In this document: positions 1 through 6,644 of the stretch, piece after piece
Layout of the letters: each line of letters begins with the position of its first letter
Numbering within the stretch: the stretch's first letter is position 1
Origin: Nitriliruptorales bacterium
Lineage (GTDB): Bacteria; Actinomycetota; Nitriliruptoria; Euzebyales; Egibacteraceae
Length of the DNA: 16,146 bases
Reading direction: 5' to 3'
Assembly: GCA_007126835.1 (NCBI GenBank)
Contig: SLAO01000051.1
Span: 1-16,146 of the forward strand
Notes under the pieces: generated by a model
What the model saw: only the letters and a program-made list of their open reading frames with translations
The model's database searches: none
Told to the model about the DNA's origin: nothing
Translations under genes and position numbers: made by a program

Positions 1-2
1 AC

Positions 3-983
3 GTCATCCTGCGTGCTGACCGGTCACCCACGTACCCGCTGGCTGCGGGGGTCGACGATCTCGCCATGGGGATCACCTTCATCGCCCGCGGCGAGGATCT
101 GCTGTCGGCCACGCCCCGGCAAATCCTGCTCGCTGACCTCCTGTTGGCCGACGATGGCGCCGGGACGCTCCTTGACCGAGCCCTGACCGAGACCGGATTC
201 CCAGCCCGCCCGCAGGTGGAACGACCGACCTACGCGCACCTTCCCCTGCTGGTGGGGGAGGACCGCAAGCCGCTGTCGAAGCGGCACGGCTCGGTGGCCG
301 TCGACGAGTTCCGACGCCAAGGGTTCCTACCCGAGGTCCTCGTCAACATGCTGGCGCTGTGCGGATGGAGCTACGACGACCGCACCGAGCGCTTCACCGT
401 GGAAGAGCTGGTGCGCTACTTCTCGTTCGACCGTGTCGGCAAGACCCCGGCCTTCTTTGATCGCGACAAGCTGCGAGCCCTCAACGGTGATCGGATCAAG
501 GAACTCGACGCCGACGATCTTGCCGAGCGGCTCGTCCCCTTCCTGGCCGAGGACGGCCTCATCGATGACCCGCCCTCGGCGGACGACGCTGTCCTGCTGC
601 AGCGCTTGACGCCGCTGGTCCAGGAGCGGATCCAGACCTTGACCGAGGCGGCGCCGTTGATCGGCTTCTGCTTCCGGGAGCAGGTTGACTACGACGAGCA
701 GGCGGTCGCAAAGCACCTCGCCAAAGGTCGGGCAGGCGAGGTTCTCGACGCCGCCGAGGCCGCCCTGTCCGCGGTTGACGGATGGGATGGCGACTCGATC
801 ATGGCCGCGCTCGACGGTGTGTCCGAACGGCTCGGTCTCGGGCGTGGAAAGACCTTCCAGCCGGTCCGGGTCGCCGTGGCCGGGACGGCGGTCAGCCCCC
901 CGCTGCCTGAAACGCTGGCAGTGCTCGACCGGAACCTCGTCCTTGCGCGGATCCGGGCAGCGCAGTCGCTCGCTGCGGGTTGA
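3..983 (+). CDS. gltX: Glutamyl-tRNA synthetase, C-terminal part (5' end outside window)
   Basis: The open frame enters from the left edge and ends at TGA 981-983, giving about 326 residues of a protein usually near 470-500. The visible part begins inside the catalytic Rossmann domain (VILRADRSPTYPLA, then GITFIARGEDLLSATPRQ), both typical of class Ic GluRS. A KMSKS-type ATP loop follows as RKPLSKRHG near positions 263-290, and then the all-helical anticodon-binding region. The HIGH motif lies outside the window. The enzyme ligates glutamate to tRNA-Glu in the cytoplasm. In actinobacteria GluRS is generally non-discriminating and also makes Glu-tRNA-Gln for GatCAB. The tRNA-Gln and tRNA-Glu genes just downstream fit that role, but specificity here is inferred. 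The family assignment is very secure. Confidence 0.96.
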   Translation, partial: VILRADRSPTYPLAAGVDDLAMGITFIARGEDLLSATPRQILLADLLLADDGAGTLLDRALTETGFPARPQVERPTYAHLPLLVGEDRKPLSKRHGSVAVDEFRRQGFLPEVLVNMLALCGWSYDDRTERFTVEELVRYFSFDRVGKTPAFFDRDKLRALNGDRIKELDADDLAERLVPFLAEDGLIDDPPSADDAVLLQRLTPLVQERIQTLTEAAPLIGFCFREQVDYDEQAVAKHLAKGRAGEVLDAAEAALSAVDGWDGDSIMAALDGVSERLGLGRGKTFQPVRVAVAGTAVSPPLPETLAVLDRNLVLARIRAAQSLAAG

Positions 984-1144
984 GGCCTGCCTGACCAAGA
1001 CCGGGGAACCCGGGCGTTGCTCCGGTGGGCTGGTGGCGTGGACGTCACTCGGGTGGTCGCCGCTCGCGTGGTCACGTGCTCGCGGGCACCGTTTCCTTGG
1101 ATGCGCTCGGTGCGCCCGCTCGCGTGCTCGAGGCGCCTCGTCGT

Positions 1145-1173
1145 TTGCCGCCCGACAGGGGGGTCGCTATCCT
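1145..1173 (+). promoter_or_regulatory. Predicted promoter of tRNA-Gln
   Basis: A -35-like TTGCCG at 1145-1150 and a -10-like TATCCT at 1168-1173 are separated by exactly 17 bp. The -10 ends 12 bp before the mature tRNA 5' end, so the leader would be only a few bases. The same two hexamers with the same spacing occur upstream of the minus-strand tRNA-Glu, which strengthens the call. Confidence 0.6.
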
Positions 1174-1185
1174 CGCCGGAGCCCT

Positions 1186-1257
1186 TCGGGGGTGGTGTAA
1201 TTGGCAACACGGCTGGTTCTGGTCCAGTTGTTGGGGGTTCGAGTCCTCCCCCCCGAG
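1186..1257 (+). tRNA. tRNA-Gln, anticodon CUG
   Basis: A complete cloverleaf can be folded by hand. The acceptor stem TCGGGGG/CCCCCGA (1186-1192 with 1250-1256) has seven pairs. The D-stem is GTGT/ACAC, and the anticodon stem GCTGG/CCAGT has one G-T pair. The anticodon loop TTCTGGT gives CTG, which reads CAG codons. The T-arm is GGGGG-TTCGAGT-CCTCC with one G-T pair. The discriminator is G1257. The CCA end is not encoded (CGT follows), unlike in the neighbouring tRNA-Glu. This tRNA is likely charged first with glutamate by the adjacent GltX and then amidated. Confidence 0.95.
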
Positions 1258-1263
1258 CGTGAA

Positions 1264-1625
1264 CTCCGCGTGATCGAAAGTCGGCCCTCGCGGCCCTTGT
1301 GCAGGCTGCCGGTTTAGCCGTTCTGTACCAGTTTGACGTTCCCCCAAACCCTCGACGTTGCGATTTCGACGTCCCCCGACGTCGAAATCGCAACGTCGAG
1401 CAGCGAGCGGGCCTCAATCGAGGCGCGAACCATCCTCCCGTGTTTCGATCGTTCGCCGCCGTCCCGCCAGCCGCTGACGTGCAGCCTGGGGCAGCACACA
1501 CCGGCCGAATGTCCCGCTTTAGCCGATGCGGCCCCGTGTACCCCTTGCTGGAACCGACGCCCGCCCGAGGCGGGTGAGCGAGGCAGGCGGTGTTGCTAGC
1601 TGCCTCGGCTATCGAGAGATGCGAA
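1264..1625. other. Gene-less stretch between the tRNAs, rich in inverted repeats
   Basis: About 360 bp lie between tRNA-Gln and the hairpin next to tRNA-Glu, and I can support no coding region here. Open frames on both strands run through a perfect palindrome and look like artefacts of it. The stretch holds a 22-bp inverted repeat (1351-1400), a 6-bp stem with a 3-nt loop (1560-1565 with 1569-1574), and an 8-bp stem CGAGGCAG/CTGCCTCG (1579-1586 with 1600-1607). Confidence 0.6.
1351..1400. repeat. Perfect 22-bp inverted repeat with a 6-nt loop
   Basis: Arms 1351-1372 and 1379-1400 are exact reverse complements around the loop CCCCCG (1373-1378). The arms are only moderately GC-rich, include GCGATTTCGACG, and no T-tract follows on either strand, so this is not a classical intrinsic terminator. 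A second GACGTTCCCCC string at 1335-1345 resembles the inner part (GACGTCCCCC). It could be an interspersed extragenic palindrome or a small non-autonomous element. Its copy number in the genome is unknown. Confidence 0.75.
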
Positions 1626-1656
1626 CGGGGCACGAAGTCTGCCGCTCCGTGCCCCG
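1626..1656 (-). terminator. Stem-loop just downstream of tRNA-Glu, likely terminator
   Basis: CGGGGCACG (1626-1634) pairs perfectly with CGTGCCCCG (1648-1656) around a 13-nt loop. It sits one base past the 3' end of the minus-strand tRNA-Glu. There is no strong U-tract after it, only a mixed GTTCGCATCTCT, so termination efficiency is uncertain. High-GC actinobacteria often use stem-loops without U-tracts. Confidence 0.5.
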
Positions 1657-1657
1657 G

Positions 1658-1733
1658 TGGTAGCCCCGAGGAGATTTGAACTCCCGTTACCGCCTTGAGA
1701 GGGCGGCGTCCTAGGCCGCTAGACGACGGGGCC
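1658..1733 (-). tRNA. tRNA-Glu, anticodon CUC
   Basis: Read on the minus strand it folds as a full cloverleaf. The acceptor is GGCCCCG/CGGGGCT with a G1-U72 pair, the same end pairing I recall for Streptomyces tRNA-Glu. The anticodon stem is CCGCC/GGCGG with loop CTCTCAA, giving anticodon CTC. The T-arm is GGGAG-TTCAAAT-CTCCT, the discriminator is A, and CCA is encoded (complement of 1658-1660). It is 76 nt including CCA. It faces tRNA-Gln tail to tail. Confidence 0.96.
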
Positions 1734-1791
1734 ACGTATGCGGTCCGGCTGAGTGCGCGTGGACACTACAGCCTGGTACCAGCCGCGGCCG

Positions 1792-1820
1792 AGGATATCG
1801 AGGCGGGGCGGGCGCGGCAA
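1792..1820 (-). promoter_or_regulatory. Predicted promoter of tRNA-Glu
   Basis: On the minus strand, TTGCCG (complement of 1815-1820) and TATCCT (complement of 1792-1797) are 17 bp apart, identical in both hexamers and spacing to the tRNA-Gln promoter. Transcription would begin near 1785, leaving a 5' leader of about 50 nt before the mature tRNA. Confidence 0.55.
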
Positions 1821-1902
1821 ACCTCGCCGACGCGAACGGGCGCCCAACGTCCCCAAGACGTACCGTGCATGTTGCACCTCATACCGGAAACGAGATGGCA
1901 CC

Positions 1903-2097
1903 ATGAGCTTCCGACGAACCGGACGGCCAGACGAGACCGCCAGCGATCCAGCCCGCAACGCCGTTGCTGAGGCCGCCATCGACGAGGCGTTCAGCCGAGC
2001 CAAGCTCGGTCTGCCCCTCACTGAGCACCAGAGGCGGATCGTCCAGTTTCTGAGCAACGGATTCGGCTGCCCCGTCTGCGCCGACCGAAACCGCTGA
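1903..2097 (+). CDS. Small hypothetical protein, 64 aa
   Basis: This 64-residue frame begins at ATG 1903 (MSFRRTGRPDETASDPARN) and ends at TGA 2095-2097. I do not recognise the family. Codon third positions are mostly G or C, as in neighbouring genes. The middle looks like an amphipathic helix (AVAEAAIDEAFSRAKLGL), followed by TEHQRRIVQFL, and the C-terminus has a single CPVC pair. A purine-rich GGAAACGAG lies about 10 bp upstream as a modest ribosome-binding site. I chose 1903 over an in-frame ATG at 1753 because the earlier start would overlap the predicted tRNA-Glu promoter and encode an arginine-rich leader unlike the rest. It could also be non-coding. Confidence 0.4.
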   Translation: MSFRRTGRPDETASDPARNAVAEAAIDEAFSRAKLGLPLTEHQRRIVQFLSNGFGCPVCADRNR

Positions 2098-2138
2098 TCT
2101 GACGGCGCCCCCTGCCGGCGTCCGACCGTCCGCCATCC

Positions 2139-2226
2139 AGCGGCGGTGATGCATGTGCCGCTACGTCCGCAGATCGGATGGATGTCGTGCCTCTAGCGGC
2201 GGTGACGCACGTGCCGCTGCGTCCGC
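2139..2226. repeat. Pair of 32-bp direct repeats with internal hairpin
   Basis: Copies at 2139-2170 and 2195-2226 match at 29 of 32 positions, with a 56-bp offset. Each contains AGCGGC...GCCGCT, able to form a 6-bp stem with a 12-nt loop. The second copy overlaps the 3' end of the universal stress protein gene, including its stop codon, and encodes its basic tail. Placed between convergent genes, the pair may act as a bidirectional transcription stop, though neither copy has a U-tract. Confidence 0.65.
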
Positions 2227-2723
2227 GAAGGGGACGGGATGACGACGACTGGGCAGGCGCTGTGTTGGGTGACGTGCTGAGACACCGAGCCGAGGAGCAT
2301 GCCCTTGACTCCGCCCATCCCGCGTGAGCCGACGACCAACAAGTCGGCGTACCGCGAGTAGTCCTCCAGCACCCGCGATGGCCTGCGGTCCGCGATCACT
2401 GAGGTCTCGACTTCGATCCCGGAAACCTCGGACTCCCTGAGCATACGGCGCAGCTGCTGCTCAACGCGCTCTTGAGCGCCCATTTGCGCTGTGTGCGCGC
2501 GCTCTCGGGCCATGGTCGTGAGGCTTTGCCCACGCTCGGCGCCCGACAGCGTCGGCGAGTACGCCAGCGCGCTGCCCAGCGTGGCCGCGGACGGATCGCC
2601 AACGGGTTCGTGCACACGAACGACGACGAGCTTGTCACGAGACATGCGGGCATACCGCGCTGCCCACTCAAGCGCCGCCTTCGACGCGTGGGACCCATCG
2701 ACGCCTACCACGACGCTGGCCAT
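2193..2723 (-). CDS. Universal stress protein (UspA domain), ATP-binding type
   Basis: This 176-aa single-domain Usp opens with the typical first strand MASVVVGVDGSHASK and D9. Its C-terminal nucleotide loop is VVGSRGMGGVKGMLLGS, matching the Gx2Gx9G(S/T) pattern of ATP-binding Usps (G132, G135, G145, S146), followed by VSQHVTQHSACPVVVIP. Such cytoplasmic proteins bind ATP and help survival during starvation, hypoxia or stress. The start at 2723 is preceded by GGGAGGT about 6 bp upstream. A longer frame from 2774 adds an arginine-rich leader and lacks that support. The last residues (RHVRHRR) are encoded by a direct repeat copy. It is divergent from the GNAT gene. Confidence 0.92.
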   Translation of the reverse strand: MASVVVGVDGSHASKAALEWAARYARMSRDKLVVVRVHEPVGDPSAATLGSALAYSPTLSGAERGQSLTTMARERAHTAQMGAQERVEQQLRRMLRESEVSGIEVETSVIADRRPSRVLEDYSRYADLLVVGSRGMGGVKGMLLGSVSQHVTQHSACPVVVIPSPSRTQRHVRHRR

Positions 2724-2939
2724 GCCCGTTACCTCCCTGCGCCGGCGGATCTTCGACGCCGACGACGTGCCCACAGTGTCCCCGACTCGCCCACCGCTTC
2801 GCTGCCCCGTTTGGCACGAGTGGCAAGGGCCTTTCGGGCATATCCCGCTCGGGCGGCAACTGCGTCATCGCACCGGCAACCGCCTCATTGACAACGGCGT
2901 CACATTGACGATCCGGGCCGACTGGGACAGGCTCCAGGG

Positions 2940-3755
2940 ATGCAGGATGAGCACCTCGACGTGGAGCTGCGCGATGGCACGCACGCGCTCATCCGGCCGA
3001 TACGGCCGGACGACAAGGACCGCCTGCGCCGCGGCCTTGCCCAGCTGTCGGCCGAGTCGCGTTACCTGCGCTTCCACACCCCCTTGGTAGAGCTCACCGA
3101 GGAGCAGCTGACGTACCTCACCGAGATCGACTACCGGGACCACATGGCCTGGGTCGCCCTCGACCCCGAGGCGCCCGACGAGCCCGGGATGGCCGTCGCC
3201 CGATATGTTCGCCTAGAGGATGATCCTGGCGCGGCCGAGGCTGCCATCACCGTCGCCGACGACTACCAGGGCCGGGGCCTCGGCTCGGTGATGCTCGGGA
3301 TCCTGGCACGCTCGGCCCGAGAGCAGGGCATCCAGACGTTCCGCAGCTACGTTCTCGAGGAGAACACGGCGATGCTGCGCATCTTCGAGCGGCTCGGGGC
3401 CGAGCGCGTCCCGCCAGATCCGGGCGAGATCGGGGAAGGCGTCGTTCGCATCGATCTGCCTCTGCCGGCGCAGGCAGAGGGCGTCGAGGACTCGGTGATC
3501 CGCCGGGTGCTGCGGTACGCGGCGAGTCGCGACTTACCGCAACTGCCCCTGTTTTCACGGCCGATCTGGAGGGAGCTGCGCCCACCTGACCGTCGGACGG
3601 GAACCATGAAGTGGCGCCAGCCCGACCGTGACCGGGAAGTGGACCCCTCGGGCGCTACCGACGTTGCAGCGGAGCGCGAAGGGGATGAACCCTCACAGCC
3701 ATCGGAGCGCGAAGGGCGCGAAGCCTCCGAGCGACCGGAGCCAGAAGGGGAGTGA
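2940..3755 (+). CDS. GNAT-family N-acetyltransferase with acidic low-complexity tail
   Basis: This is a 271-aa protein. Residues 8-180 form a GNAT fold: the first strand DGTHALIRPIRPDDKDRL, the acetyl-CoA pyrophosphate loop YQGRGLGSVML (Q110, G111, R112, G113, G115), and ENTAMLRIFERLGA typical of motif B. The opening resembles the GNAT domain found in larger acyl-CoA synthetase or protein acetyltransferase families, but the substrate cannot be told. After about residue 220 the chain becomes an acidic, Glu/Pro/Arg-rich tail containing a short duplication (GGAGCGCGAAGGG at 3671-3683 and 3704-3716). The ATG at 2940 lacks a well-spaced ribosome site. GTG 2961 is an alternative, though it would cut into the first strand. 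A TTGACA at 2888-2893 could be a -35 element, but I see no matching -10. Confidence 0.88.
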   Translation: MQDEHLDVELRDGTHALIRPIRPDDKDRLRRGLAQLSAESRYLRFHTPLVELTEEQLTYLTEIDYRDHMAWVALDPEAPDEPGMAVARYVRLEDDPGAAEAAITVADDYQGRGLGSVMLGILARSAREQGIQTFRSYVLEENTAMLRIFERLGAERVPPDPGEIGEGVVRIDLPLPAQAEGVEDSVIRRVLRYAASRDLPQLPLFSRPIWRELRPPDRRTGTMKWRQPDRDREVDPSGATDVAAEREGDEPSQPSEREGREASERPEPEGE

Positions 3756-3776
3756 CCGCCGGCGCCCGTCATATGG

Positions 3777-4193
3777 TCAGGCCGCAGCGCCGCGATCGGG
3801 CAGCAGTGCTCGACGCACGCTGGGGGACAGCAACAACGCGAGCGCGAGCGCGGACAGGGCGATGCCCACGGCGCTGCCCGCTCCGCGAAACGGCATCGCC
3901 GCGCCGGCCAGCGTGACGCCGTAGACCACCAAGCCCAGCGCCCAGGCCCACGGCCGACGCCGCAGCAGACCACCCAGGACGACGGCGTAGGCCACGGTCA
4001 CGACGCCGAAGCCGGCAGCCGCGGGCGGCACGGCGGCGCCCCCTGCCGGCCCGAGTCCCGCGATCAGCGGCACTCGCAGCCCGGCGTGCGAAACCGCCAT
4101 CAACAGGCAGCCGACGGTCAGCACCCCGGTGACACCCACCAGAGCGGTCATCAGGCCGGAGCCCGGCGCGGCGTCGGTGTGGCTCGGGGGCAT
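3777..4193 (-). CDS. Small integral membrane protein, four predicted TM helices
   Basis: This is a 138-aa hydrophobic protein of unrecognised family. Predicted membrane spans lie near residues 14-34, 60-77, 82-101 and 107-125. Basic clusters (RRR near 78-80 and VRR near 126-128) suggest cytoplasmic loops. I see no signal-peptidase site and no catalytic motif. The ATG at 4193 lies 5 bp after the stop of the cold-shock-like gene, so the two are probably cotranscribed and perhaps translationally coupled. There is no strong ribosome site of its own. A longer frame from 4511 overlaps the upstream gene entirely and reads as out-of-frame sequence. Function unknown. Confidence 0.7.
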   Translation of the reverse strand: MPPSHTDAAPGSGLMTALVGVTGVLTVGCLLMAVSHAGLRVPLIAGLGPAGGAAVPPAAAGFGVVTVAYAVVLGGLLRRRPWAWALGLVVYGVTLAGAAMPFRGAGSAVGIALSALALALLLSPSVRRALLPDRGAAA

Positions 4194-4198
4194 GTCGG

Positions 4199-4405
4199 CT
4201 ACAGGCTCACGAGCTGCAGATCGGTGACGCGCGGTCCCCCCTGGCCCTCTTCGACCTCGAAGCGCACCCGCTGCCCGAGGCGAAGCTCTTGCAGCCCGGA
4301 GGCGGAAAAGGCCACCGGGTCGATGGCCACCTCGGTCTGCGCGTCGGTGAGCAGCGCACCGCTGCCCGTTTGGGGGTCGAAGTGCTTCACAGTGCCTTGC
4401 GGCAT
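4199..4405 (-). CDS. Divergent cold-shock-domain (CspA-like) small protein
   Basis: The 68-aa protein matches the length and layout of bacterial cold-shock proteins: MPQGTVKHFDPQTGSGALLTDA at the N-terminus, and LRLGQRVRFEVEEGQGGPRVTDLQLV at the C-terminus, equivalent to the usual EGQRVEFEV...GPQA block. The nucleic-acid-binding RNP1 (KGFGFI) is replaced by GSGALL and RNP2 (VFVHYS) by VAIDPV, so most stacking aromatics are missing. It is probably an OB-fold protein with altered or lost RNA/ssDNA binding. ATG 4405 has AGGAG 8 bp upstream. A GTG at 4411 is too close to that site. It is the first gene of a two-gene unit with the membrane protein. Confidence 0.8.
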   Translation of the reverse strand: MPQGTVKHFDPQTGSGALLTDAQTEVAIDPVAFSASGLQELRLGQRVRFEVEEGQGGPRVTDLQLVSL

Positions 4406-4486
4406 CTCCACGGCTCCTGGGACGGTTGGTAGGGAGGTGGCCAGCGTAGACGAGCACAGCTACGTCGGCCCGGGGTTTGCAAGCGT

Positions 4487-4492
4487 TAGACT
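4487..4492 (+). promoter_or_regulatory. Possible -10 element of ddl
   Basis: TAGACT matches the TAnnnT form common in actinobacterial promoters and lies 33 bp before the ddl start, in the divergent gap shared with the cold-shock-like gene. No convincing -35 hexamer is present at the right distance. Confidence 0.3.
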
Positions 4493-4525
4493 GCCGGCCC
4501 CAACGTCGCACCCCCGGGAGGCGGG

Positions 4526-5629
4526 ATGGCTACTACGCGGCTGCGCATACTCGTGCTGTTCGGGGGACGGTCAGCCGAGCACGAAGTCTCATGCCTGTCG
4601 GCGAGCAACGTCCTGTCGGCGCTCGACCCCGAGCGCTACGCGGTCACCACCGTGGGCATCACCAAGAGCGGGCGGTGGACGCTGCTCGACGGGGTGCCCG
4701 AGCATGCGCCGGGCACGCTTCCCTCCGTGCCTGACGACGGGCCAACCGCGGCGCTGGTGCAAACCATCAAGGGCCCACGCCTTCTGGTGTTCCCCGAGGA
4801 CTACCGGGCCGAGGAGATCGGTCCCGTCGACGTGTGTTTCCCCGTCCTGCACGGGCCCTACGGAGAAGACGGCACGCTGCAGGGCCTTCTGGCCAGCTAC
4901 GGCGTCCCGTACGTGGGAGCCGACGTGGCCTCCAGCGCGGTGGGCATCGACAAGCGTCAGATGAAGAACGTGTTCAAGGCCAGGGGCTTGCCGCAGGTGC
5001 CCTACTTGTCAGTGCGTCGCGTCGTGTGGGAGGCCGATCGCGACCCGGTGCTCGAGGACATCGAGGGGTCACTGCCCTATCCCGTGTTCACCAAGCCCAA
5101 CCGGCAGGGCAGCTCGATCGGGATCAGCAAGTGCCGGACCCGGGAGGAGCTCGTCGCGGGAGTCGAGGAGGCGTTCGCCTACGACCGGGTGGCCATCGTC
5201 GAGCAAGGCGTCGAGGAGGCGCGCGAGCTCGAGTGCGGGATGCTGGGCAACACCGAGCTGGAAGTGACCCCTCCGGGCGAAGTGCGCACCACCCATGACT
5301 TCTACGACTACGAGGGCAAGTACCTCGACGAGGTCACGCTGGATTGCCCCGCCGACGTTCCCGACGACATCTCCGCCAGATGCCAGGCCTTCGCGCGGGA
5401 GGCATGCCTGGCGATCGGCGCCCGCGGCATGGCCCGTGTCGACTTCTTCTATCACGAGGGCCGCTCCGAGGTCCTGCTCAACGAGATCAACACGATCCCC
5501 GGGTTCACGGCGGCTTCGATGTTCCCCCGCGTGTGGGCGACCCAGGGCTACGACGGCCCCGCACTCGTGGACCGCCTCGTCGAGTTGGCCATGGAGGCTG
5601 GGCGCACCGATGCGCGCTTCTCTCCCTGA
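4526..5629 (+). CDS. ddl: D-alanine--D-alanine ligase
   Basis: This 367-aa enzyme makes D-Ala-D-Ala for peptidoglycan precursors, using ATP in the cytoplasm. The N-terminal signature LFGGRSAEHEVS (11-22) is intact, with the catalytic-type Glu in AEHEVS. The ATP-grasp core has VFTKPNRQGSSIGISK (about 187-202). The C-terminal metal-binding block is LNEINTIPGFT (318-328). The large-loop region reads HDFYDYEGKYLDEV, as in D-Ala-D-Ala rather than D-lactate ligases. The usual KPANLGSS is written KPNRQGSS here. The ATG is preceded by GGGAGG. The gene ends 4 bp from the convergent Lrp-like gene. Its place near thiL matches the actinobacterial order as I recall it. Confidence 0.96.
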   Translation: MATTRLRILVLFGGRSAEHEVSCLSASNVLSALDPERYAVTTVGITKSGRWTLLDGVPEHAPGTLPSVPDDGPTAALVQTIKGPRLLVFPEDYRAEEIGPVDVCFPVLHGPYGEDGTLQGLLASYGVPYVGADVASSAVGIDKRQMKNVFKARGLPQVPYLSVRRVVWEADRDPVLEDIEGSLPYPVFTKPNRQGSSIGISKCRTREELVAGVEEAFAYDRVAIVEQGVEEARELECGMLGNTELEVTPPGEVRTTHDFYDYEGKYLDEVTLDCPADVPDDISARCQAFAREACLAIGARGMARVDFFYHEGRSEVLLNEINTIPGFTAASMFPRVWATQGYDGPALVDRLVELAMEAGRTDARFSP

Positions 5630-5633
5630 CCCC

Positions 5634-5867
5634 TCACAGGCGCACCACTGGGCAGGTAAGCGTCCGGTCGATTCCTTCGATCGCCTGAATCTTGGCCACG
5701 ACCATCCGTCCGAGCTCGTCCACGTCGGCGGCCTTGGCCCGGACGATGACGTCGTAGGGGCCGGTGACGTCCTCGGCGGCTTCGACCCCTTCGATCTCGG
5801 CCACCTCCTCGGCGACCCGGGCTGCCTTGCCGACCTCGGTGAGGATCAGAATGTACGCCGCGACCAT
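5634..5867 (-). CDS. Stand-alone Lrp/AsnC ligand-binding (RAM) domain protein
   Basis: This 77-aa protein consists only of the Lrp/AsnC effector-binding domain: AAYILILTEVGKAARVAEEV at the start, EDVTGPYDVIVRAKA in the middle, and IEGIDRTLTCPVVRL at the end. It has no helix-turn-helix. Such proteins form oligomers that bind amino acids or pair with full-length Lrp regulators. They are frequent in actinobacteria, and I recall one near ddl/thiL. ATG 5867 follows AGGGGGA by about 5 bp. The same frame continues upstream without family similarity, so I set the short start. Ligand unknown. Confidence 0.9.
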   Translation of the reverse strand: MVAAYILILTEVGKAARVAEEVAEIEGVEAAEDVTGPYDVIVRAKAADVDELGRMVVAKIQAIEGIDRTLTCPVVRL

Positions 5868-5969
5868 GACATCCCCCTGCTCGGGGCCGGCCACCCTGCG
5901 GACCGGACAGTGGCATCGTAGAGCCAAAGCGGGACCCAACGAGACCATGCACAAGGTGGCGACGTCGCG

Positions 5970-6632
5970 ATGATCTTCACTGACCGGACTGAAGCTGGAC
6001 GACAACTGGCCGACGCGCTCGCGGCCGACCCGCTGGTCCGCGACGCCGAGCGCCTCGTGGTGCTGGCCGTGCCTCGTGGTGGGCTGCCAGTGGGAGCCGA
6101 GGTCTCGCGCCGCCTGGCGGCGCCCTTGGACGTCGTCGTCACTCGGCGCCTGCGGGCCCCGCACGACCCCGAGATCGGCTTCGGCGGAGTCGGTGCGGAC
6201 GGGCACGTCGAGATCGACCAGGACACCGTCGCCCGGCTCGGCTTGACGCGCGAGGAGGTCGAGACGGAGATCGAGGACCGGCGAGGCCGCGTGGCCCGGC
6301 GCCTCGAGCTATACCGCCGTGTGATCCCGGCTGCCGAACTCGACGGGGCGGTGGCGATCGTCGTCGACGACGGCATCGCGTCGGGGGCGACGGCCCACCT
6401 CGCCTGCGGGCTGGCGCGCCGGGGGGGTGCCGCCCAGGTGGTGCTGGCCGTCCCGGTCGCCCCGGACACCGCTGAGGAGACCCTCGCCGGTGCTGCCGAC
6501 CGAGTCCTGGTGTTGACCACGCCGGCGGAGTTCCTCGCGGTCAGCCAGGCCTACCAGGACTTCCCACGACTCGACGACGATGACGTCCTTGCGATCCTCG
6601 AGGAGCTGGCTGGCTCGTCGGCGAGCAGGTGA
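5970..6632 (+). CDS. Phosphoribosyltransferase-domain protein
   Basis: This is a 220-aa member of the type I PRTase superfamily. The PRPP-binding signature IVVDDGIASGATAHLA lies at about residues 130-145 (D133, D134, G139, T141), and the early loop VPRGGLPVGAEVSRRL (34-49) binds phosphate. The N-terminal FTDRTEAGRQLADAL and the segment DPEIGFGGVGADG place it in the group of uncharacterised 'predicted phosphoribosyltransferases', sometimes fused to dienelactone-hydrolase-like domains, rather than a known purine or pyrimidine salvage enzyme. The substrate is not known. ATG 5970 follows AAGGTGG by about 8 bp. It is divergent from the Lrp-like gene and convergent with the dodecin gene. Confidence 0.88.
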   Translation: MIFTDRTEAGRQLADALAADPLVRDAERLVVLAVPRGGLPVGAEVSRRLAAPLDVVVTRRLRAPHDPEIGFGGVGADGHVEIDQDTVARLGLTREEVETEIEDRRGRVARRLELYRRVIPAAELDGAVAIVVDDGIASGATAHLACGLARRGGAAQVVLAVPVAPDTAEETLAGAADRVLVLTTPAEFLAVSQAYQDFPRLDDDDVLAILEELAGSSASR

Positions 6633-6644
6633 GCAGGCCGCTCA

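Noticed and set aside
1314..1599. Short open frames on both strands over the 22-bp palindrome
   Set aside because: Their similar peptides (DVAIST.., DVEIATS) come from the palindrome itself; there is no ribosome site and the composition is unlike neighbouring genes.
689..1735. Long open frame on the minus strand (348 codons) across gltX and both tRNAs
   Set aside because: It runs antisense through gltX and both tRNA genes and shows no protein family pattern; high-GC antisense reading explains it.
1865..1877. GTGCA-TGT-TGCAC inverted repeat as an operator before the small ORF
   Set aside because: Only 5-bp arms, which is expected by chance in a window this size.
2825..2840. DosR/DevR-like box upstream of the universal stress gene
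   Set aside because: AAGGGCCTTTCGGGCA matches only one half; the right half has GGGC where the palindrome needs GNCCC.
2888..2915. TTGACA at 2888 as the promoter of the GNAT gene
   Set aside because: The -35 is perfect, but no TAnnnT lies 16-19 bp downstream; a second TTGACG at 2905 also lacks a partner.
4526..5629. ddl as a vancomycin-resistance (D-Ala-D-Lac) ligase
   Set aside because: No vanH, vanX or regulator nearby; the large loop reads YEGKYLDE, as in D-Ala-D-Ala ligases, and the locus is the housekeeping one.
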